NCBI GenBank assembly: GCA_021769555.1
Contig: JAETSR010000008.1
Coordinates: forward strand, 41,835-105,834
Reading direction: 5' to 3'
Length of the DNA stretch: 64,000 bases
From: Clostridiaceae bacterium
GTDB taxonomy: Bacteria; Bacillota; Clostridia; Oscillospirales; Acutalibacteraceae
Numbering within the stretch: position 1 is the first letter of the stretch; every line of letters begins with the position of its first letter. The position numbers and the translations under genes are program-made. The notes beneath the pieces are model-generated. The model was not told where the DNA came from, made no database searches, and worked only from the letters and a program-made list of their open reading frames with translations. Of the stretch, positions 60,419 through 64,000 are shown piece by piece.

Positions 60419-60567
60419 TAATTTTCAGTGCCTTCTACGTAGGCGTCTACTATTTTTTCAATTTCTTCATACGAGTAGGACTTTTCGGTATCCTTCCTCA
60501 GAAGCTTCAGCAAATCATAGGCCATAGCCTTTTGTACATCCTGCCTTTCTCTTTCAGTCGGTTCCAT
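60418..60567 (-). CDS. 49-aa small protein, unknown
   Basis: ATG 60567 with a perfect AAGGAGG 7-8 nt upstream. The product is charged and helical: MEPTERERQDVQKAMAYDLL, KLLRKDTEKSY, then EEIEKIVDAYVEGTEN. It starts 12 bp after the stop of the signal-peptide gene, so the two form a pair. No membrane segment, no known motif. Its stop abuts a palindromic repeat. The strong ribosome site is the main evidence that it is real. Confidence 0.65.
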   Translation of the reverse strand: MEPTERERQDVQKAMAYDLLKLLRKDTEKSYSYEEIEKIVDAYVEGTEN

Positions 60568-60579
60568 TGTCCCGCCTCC

Positions 60580-61014
60580 TTAATCACTGATTAAAAAGCT
60601 GTTCTCGTATATGTCCATAAATTGTGATACAAACAGCGCCTGCGCTCGCTCTTCTTCTGTCCCGGCCGTCACCTGCCAGCCGTAAGTCTTGTAGCTCGCA
60701 AAGTCAAATTTTGGCGGCAGTAAGCCGAACTCCCTCCGGATAAGCTCAATCCCTTTGGAATACTTCTCCTCCAGGCACCGGAGCGCCGCCGCCGGGTCCT
60801 TGAACACGGCCATGCCGCTGGCGTCCGCGCCTATCTCCAGGCGCTCGTCTATCTCCAGGTATTTCCCGGTGTCCACATCGCCCTTGATGTTCCCCTGGCC
60901 GGCAGTATACTCCTGCACCCAGGGATGTACTGCCTCTCCAGGCCCCATATGGGCCCCTCCGAAAGCCACTGCCGCCGTAAGGGCCAGCCCTGCAATAATC
61001 AGCGCTCCTCTCAT
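60580..61014 (-). CDS. small exported or membrane-anchored protein, unknown
   Basis: A 144-aa protein with an N-terminal signal sequence or anchor (RGALIIAGLALTAAVAFGGA). The mature part contains GKYLEIDERLEIGADASGMA, LRCLEEKYSKGIELIRREFG and YKTYGWQVTAGTEEERAQAL. I recognise no family. ATG 61014 is chosen; GTG 61023 also lies in frame close to AGGAAAGG. It interrupts the normal nusG-rplK junction and is followed by a 49-aa gene. Confidence 0.68.
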   Translation of the reverse strand: MRGALIIAGLALTAAVAFGGAHMGPGEAVHPWVQEYTAGQGNIKGDVDTGKYLEIDERLEIGADASGMAVFKDPAAALRCLEEKYSKGIELIRREFGLLPPKFDFASYKTYGWQVTAGTEEERAQALFVSQFMDIYENSFLISD

Positions 61015-61061
61015 GTAAAACACCAGCCTTTCCTGAAAATATTATTAAGTTGATAAGCCGA

Positions 61062-61583
61062 TTACATCAGCTCCGCCTGTGAGAGCTCCAGCTCCACCGG
61101 GGTGTCCCGGCCAAACATGGACACAGTGACCCGCACCATGTTCTTCTCCGGCTCCACTTCCTCCACCACGCCGATGAAGCCCTCCAACGGGCCCTCCGTG
61201 ATGCTCACCGTGTCGCCGGGCTTGTAGCTGACCTCTATCTGGTGGTTCTCTATCCCCAAATTCGCGACCTCCCGGTCCGTAAGGGGGACAGGCTTGCTGG
61301 ACGGCCCGACAAAGCCCGTGCAGCCGCGGATGTTCCGCACCGCGTACCAGCTCTCGTCCGTCATCACCATCTTCACTATCACATACCCCGGAAATACCTT
61401 GCGCTCAACTTCCTTGCGCCGTCCGTCGTCGGTTATCTCCGTGACCATCTCCATGGGCACGCGTATCTCCTGTATCAGGTCCTCCATCTGGCGGTTCTCA
61501 ACCGTCGTCTTCAGGTTGGATGCCACCTTGTTCTCATAACCCGAATAGGTATGCACCACATACCATCTTGCCTCGTCCGCCAT
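61062..61583 (-). CDS. nusG: transcription termination/antitermination factor NusG
   Basis: A 173-aa factor. The NGN domain opens [20 protein letters not shown] and includes [20 protein letters not shown] and [12 protein letters not shown]. The KOW domain near the C-terminus contains [20 protein letters not shown]. It follows secE by 32 bp. Confidence 0.97.
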   Translation of the reverse strand: MADEARWYVVHTYSGYENKVASNLKTTVENRQMEDLIQEIRVPMEMVTEITDDGRRKEVERKVFPGYVIVKMVMTDESWYAVRNIRGCTGFVGPSSKPVPLTDREVANLGIENHQIEVSYKPGDTVSITEGPLEGFIGVVEEVEPEKNMVRVTVSMFGRDTPVELELSQAELM

Positions 61584-61615
61584 GGGCTCCCCTCCCGGAA
61601 ATTTTTAGTGAAACC

Positions 61616-61864
61616 TTATGCCGCAACATTCATCACGAGCCCCAAAAGGTTCATGAATACCGTGTCCAGCAGGAACACGAACAGCCCCAGAACGATTATC
61701 GTCACCAGCACAACGCCGGTGTTCTTGAAAGTCGCCTTGGGCGTGGGCCATACTATCTTCTTGATTTCGCCCCTGCAGTCCTTCACGAACTTCGTGACTT
61801 TGCGCCCGAAAGCGGCTATGGACTTGGGGTTCTGCTTAACCTCTGTCTTCTTAGTTTCTGCCAT
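61616..61864 (-). CDS. secE: preprotein translocase subunit SecE
   Basis: An 82-aa single-helix SecE: an amphipathic part FVKDCRGEIKKIVWPTPK, then one membrane helix (TGVVLVTIIVLGLFVFLLDT). The order rpmG-secE-nusG is standard. Confidence 0.95.
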   Translation of the reverse strand: MAETKKTEVKQNPKSIAAFGRKVTKFVKDCRGEIKKIVWPTPKATFKNTGVVLVTIIVLGLFVFLLDTVFMNLLGLVMNVAA

Positions 61865-61876
61865 CAGTTCCGCTCC

Positions 61877-62026
61877 TCACTTTGTCTCCCTGTGCAGGGT
61901 GTGCTTCCGGCAGAACCGGCAGTACTTGTTCATTTCCAGCCTGTCAGGGTCGTTCTTCTTGTTCTTCTTCGTGAGATAGTTCCTCTGCTTGCACTCTGTG
62001 CAGGCCAGCACGATTTTTACTCGCAT
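61877..62026 (-). CDS. rpmG: 50S ribosomal protein L33, zinc-binding form
   Basis: A 49-aa protein that is easily missed because of its length. It reads [20 protein letters not shown] and later [15 protein letters not shown], with two CxxC pairs (the zinc form). GGAGGTG lies 8 nt before ATG 62026. First gene of the rpmG-secE-nusG operon; secE follows after 12 bp. Confidence 0.95.
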   Translation of the reverse strand: MRVKIVLACTECKQRNYLTKKNKKNDPDRLEMNKYCRFCRKHTLHRETK

Positions 62027-62132
62027 TTTTTCGGCACCTCCATAAATATTTTAGACTCGGGCAAAAGCCCGTCGTCCCTGCCTCCCTCAAAAGCGGGCGC
62101 AAAAACAAAAGCCCCTGCTTAGAGGTACATCC

Positions 62133-62161
62133 AGTATAGCACCTCTCTAACAGTTTGTCAA
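62133..62161 (-). promoter_or_regulatory. rpmG-secE-nusG promoter
   Basis: Minus strand: TTGACA (62161-62156), 17-bp spacer, TATACT (62138-62133). Confidence 0.85.
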
Positions 62162-62179
62162 CCCTAAAAAGCGCGGGGC

Positions 62180-62962
62180 TCAGCTCAGCCGGGCCTCCAC
62201 CTTCTTGCCGCCCTTCTTCTTCTTTTTCTCGGGCTTGATGTTTTTGCCGATAAGCCTGCGGGCGGGCTTCGCGGATTTCTTCAGCTCGTCCCCCAGCTTC
62301 TCATACAGCACCTCAAAGCTCTCCTTCGAGAGGCCGTCTATCACCACATAGGTGACTATGGCCCTAAGGTCCAGGTCCCCGTTCTTATACATGTCGTCCA
62401 GCAGCGAGGCAAGCTTGTCCACAAGCTCGCTGTCCGGGTAGTTCTTCAGAAGCGACTCAATCTCCGGCAGCAGGCTCGCCTTTATGAATGTAATATACCG
62501 CACCTGCCCGTAGACTATCTTCTCATCATTGAGGGCGTCCTTTGCGCCGGGGAACATGTGCACCAGCCTGTTTATAAAGAACATCGGGTCCACATTTCGC
62601 TCCCGGCCCTTTGAGCGCTTGCGCTGCTGCTGGACCATCTGCACCCTTTTGGGCCCCTGGATTATCTCCAGGAAGTCGTTTATAATGCTCTCCGCGTCGG
62701 ACCGGTCCCCGGTCTGCTCGTCAAAGAGCCAGGTGGAGAGGGTGCGCCAGTCCCCGGGCCTGCCGTCCTCCCTGAGATTGGTGGAGCGGAGCAGGAAGCT
62801 CTTTTTCTTGCGGTCATACAGCAGGCTGTACGCCACCTCCTCCGCGGCGAACATGGCCGCCTGGCCCTCCGGGTCCTCCAAAGGCTCGGGCTCTTTGAAG
62901 CCCTGCTTTGTGAGCTCTGCCGAGAGCGCTGTGCTTATCAGCTGAAAAGCGTTAAAATCCAA
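62180..62962 (-). CDS. conserved hypothetical cytoplasmic protein
   Basis: A 260-aa soluble protein that I do not recognise. The N-terminal ~110 residues include AMFAAEEVAYSLLYDRKKKS and STWLFDEQTGDRSDAESIIN. A helical middle part (MFFINRLVHMFPGAKDALND, YITFIKASLLPEIESLLKNY) follows, and a very Lys-rich tail (KPEKKKKKGGKKVEARLS) ends it and may bind nucleic acid. It has its own consensus promoter and ends just before the rpmG promoter region. Confidence 0.7.
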   Translation of the reverse strand: MDFNAFQLISTALSAELTKQGFKEPEPLEDPEGQAAMFAAEEVAYSLLYDRKKKSFLLRSTNLREDGRPGDWRTLSTWLFDEQTGDRSDAESIINDFLEIIQGPKRVQMVQQQRKRSKGRERNVDPMFFINRLVHMFPGAKDALNDEKIVYGQVRYITFIKASLLPEIESLLKNYPDSELVDKLASLLDDMYKNGDLDLRAIVTYVVIDGLSKESFEVLYEKLGDELKKSAKPARRLIGKNIKPEKKKKKGGKKVEARLS

Positions 62963-62995
62963 GTGGTATCAACTCCAAAAATTCTTGTATTTTTT

Positions 62996-63024
62996 ATTAT
63001 AACATGGGCCCACTATGTTGTCAA
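62996..63024 (-). promoter_or_regulatory. promoter of the 62180 gene
   Basis: Minus strand: TTGACA (63024-63019), 17-bp spacer, TATAAT (63001-62996). Confidence 0.88.
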
Positions 63025-63058
63025 ATAAAATGGCCGGAGAAATTTCGCAAAAAAACAC

Positions 63059-63087
63059 TTGCCAATTTAGATTTGATGTGCTATAAT
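63059..63087 (+). promoter_or_regulatory. tRNA-Met promoter
   Basis: TTGCCA (63059-63064), 17-bp spacer, TATAAT (63082-63087). Confidence 0.82.
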
Positions 63088-63101
63088 ACTCAGGCAGGCA
63101 T

Positions 63102-63178
63102 GGACCATTAGCTCAGTTGGTTAGAGCAACCGGCTCATAACCGGTCGGTCCGGGGTTCGAGTCCCTGATGGTCCACCA
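63102..63178 (+). tRNA. tRNA-Met (CAT anticodon)
   Basis: Acceptor GGACCAT/ATGGTCC, anticodon stem CCGGC/ACCGG-type around loop with CAT (CTCATAA), T arm with GGTTCGAGTCC, discriminator A and encoded CCA. Elongator, initiator or lysidine-modified Ile form cannot be separated with certainty; the paired first acceptor base argues against initiator. Confidence 0.93.
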
Positions 63179-63210
63179 TGTTTACGCATCTTAACAGATG
63201 CCACCCCCAA

Positions 63211-63236
63211 AAAACCGCGCAACGGCGCGGTTTTTT
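63211..63236 (+). terminator. tRNA-Met terminator
   Basis: AAAACCGCGC (63211-63220) pairs with GCGCGGTTTT (63225-63234), continuing into TT. AGATGCCACCCC occurs on both sides of this region (63195-63206 and 63286-63297). Nothing coding is visible from 63237 to 63368. Confidence 0.88.
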
Positions 63237-63368
63237 GACGTTCAAAGGGGCGAAAAAGGGCCGTCACGGCGTGACGTGTTTTGGGAGATGCCACCCCGAA
63301 AATAGGGATCTGAACCTGCGTGGTTGGCAACAGTAATCCGAGACAGAATAAAACAAAAATAATTTTTG

Positions 63369-63403
63369 AGAGGGATCAAAGAGAAATCTTTGGTCCCTCT
63401 TTT
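63369..63403 (+). terminator. terminator before the DUF4240 region
   Basis: AGAGGGATCAAAGA (63369-63382), GAAA loop, TCTTTGGTCCCTCT (63387-63400), then TTT. A 14-bp stem with one wobble. Confidence 0.82.
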
Positions 63404-63438
63404 GCGTTTCCAGAGAAAAAAACAAGGAGTGATGAAAA

Positions 63439-63564
63439 GTGCCTAACTTTACAGAAAACAAAACCGACAGGGCCTACGAGAGCTTCGATGAGAACGATGT
63501 TCATCTCGCCACAGGCTCGATGAAATCGCATCCCCAACTTCAGCCGGGACCCACCCGAAGCTGA
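63439..63564 (+). CDS. possible 41-aa small ORF
   Basis: GTG 63439 with AAGGAG (63423-63428) upstream. The product is PNFTENKTDRAYESFDENDV then HLATGSMKSH and a Pro-rich end. No family recognised; it may be a small gene or the decayed 5' part of a longer one. Confidence 0.3.
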   Translation: MPNFTENKTDRAYESFDENDVHLATGSMKSHPQLQPGPTRS

Positions 63565-63617
63565 AACCATCCAGAAAGACTTAAACAGCAGCCAGAAGCA
63601 GAAAGGAGAAACACTTC

Positions 63618-64000
63618 ATGACAAATCAGAATGAGCAGCCCATCCCCGGCTGCAAAGCCATGAGCAAGGACGGTTTCTGGAACCTCATCTCCGAGGTCAA
63701 AGCCGCCCAAGGCCAGGATGATTACATAGACATCCTCATTACCCGCCTCAAGGAGCTGGGCCCCGACCATGCCCAAGACTTTTATGATATTGTCCACGTT
63801 TACCAAAACCTGGCCTATAAGTTCGGCCTCTGGAGCGCTGCAAGCCTCATTGGGTACATCTCTGAAGATGGCTTCACCAACTTTCGTGCCTGGCTCATTT
63901 CTCAGGGCAAGGAGGTGTACTTCGCAGCCCTCAAGGACCCGAACGCACTGGCGGACCTGGACCCCGGCGATGGATACTGGTTCGAGTTATTCACAGATGC
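63618..64000 (+). CDS. DUF4240 domain protein, 3' partial
   Basis: Open from ATG 63618 to the end of the window (127 codons). AAAGGAG (63602-63608) precedes it. DUF4240 features: GFWNLISEVKAAQGQDDY, FYDIVHVYQNLAYKFGLWSA, then FTNFRAWLISQGKEVYFAAL and DPNALADLDPGD. The family is a stand-alone domain of unknown function, often near WGR or immunity-type genes. The 3' end is outside the window. Confidence 0.82.
   Translation, partial: MTNQNEQPIPGCKAMSKDGFWNLISEVKAAQGQDDYIDILITRLKELGPDHAQDFYDIVHVYQNLAYKFGLWSAASLIGYISEDGFTNFRAWLISQGKEVYFAALKDPNALADLDPGDGYWFELFTD

Noticed and set aside
63179-63300. integration (att) site at tRNA-Met
   Set aside because: AGATGCCACCCC repeats flank the terminator, but no repeat of the tRNA 3' end and no integrase are present in the window.

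Overview
The window comes from a high-GC, spore-forming member of the Clostridia, most likely an Oscillospirales gut-type anaerobe. The signs are a SpoIVB peptidase, a Firmicutes L10 leader and leucine T-box, a CsoR/CopA copper locus, a rubrerythrin, a ferredoxin-dependent 2-oxoacid oxidoreductase, a Bacillus-type LexA box, and sigma-A promoters with near-consensus -35/-10 boxes and 17-bp spacers. The species cannot be named from the sequence alone. TTG and GTG starts are common and several are fixed by good Shine-Dalgarno sites.

Layout. 0-3 kb: the 3' part of a YfhO-like membrane protein and a polyprenyl-phosphate glycosyltransferase. 3-21.5 kb: a long, densely overlapping plus-strand housekeeping run. 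It holds infC-rpmI-rplT (infC apparently starts at ATT), an rRNA methyltransferase, dprA, topA, trmFO, plsX, rnc, a radical SAM protein, a P-loop kinase-like protein, smc, ftsY, an rdgB-type pyrophosphatase, a GNAT, yhbY, nadD, yqeK, rsfS and an unknown gene. 21.5-27.2 kb: T-box/leuS, tRNA-Pro, an AT-richer PD-(D/E)XK-like gene, then rplJ-rplL behind an L10 leader. 27.2-31.5 kb: potABCD behind a structured leader. 31.6-37.8 kb: an acyltransferase-like gene, dtd, an aldose-epimerase/MazG fusion, a Cof phosphatase, a MarR/flavin reductase pair, a Cys-rich protein and a DUF4258/YgiT toxin-antitoxin pair. 37.8-42.4 kb: copA-csoR, spoIVB and a folded RNA candidate. 42.4-54 kb: an esterase, a vor-type oxidoreductase operon interrupted by two paralogous lipoproteins, enolase, a GNAT, a beta-lactamase-fold hydrolase, rubrerythrin and an AI-2E exporter. 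54-57.4 kb: a dinB/radical SAM/DUF4130 DNA-damage operon with a LexA box inside its promoter. 57.4-59.1 kb: two tandem copies of a divergent pair of XRE regulators, then a candidate Fst-like type I toxin with a convergent antisense RNA. 59.1-63 kb, minus strand: rpmG-secE-nusG, a signal-peptide protein with a 49-aa gene, rplK-rplA, and an unknown gene. 63-64 kb: tRNA-Met and the start of a DUF4240 gene.

Most interesting: the convergent small-peptide/antisense-RNA unit at 58.87-59.09 kb; the SOS-controlled dinB-radical SAM-DUF4130 operon; the vorB 3' end reused in another frame as a lipoprotein signal peptide and then duplicated; the duplicated divergent XRE switch; the folded RNA upstream of spoIVB; and the epimerase-MazG fusion. 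A dispersed palindromic repeat family has four copies at gene ends. The normal rplKAJL cluster is split, with rplJL about 33 kb from rplKA on the opposite strand. No CRISPR array, IS transposase, phage structural gene or replication origin was recognised.
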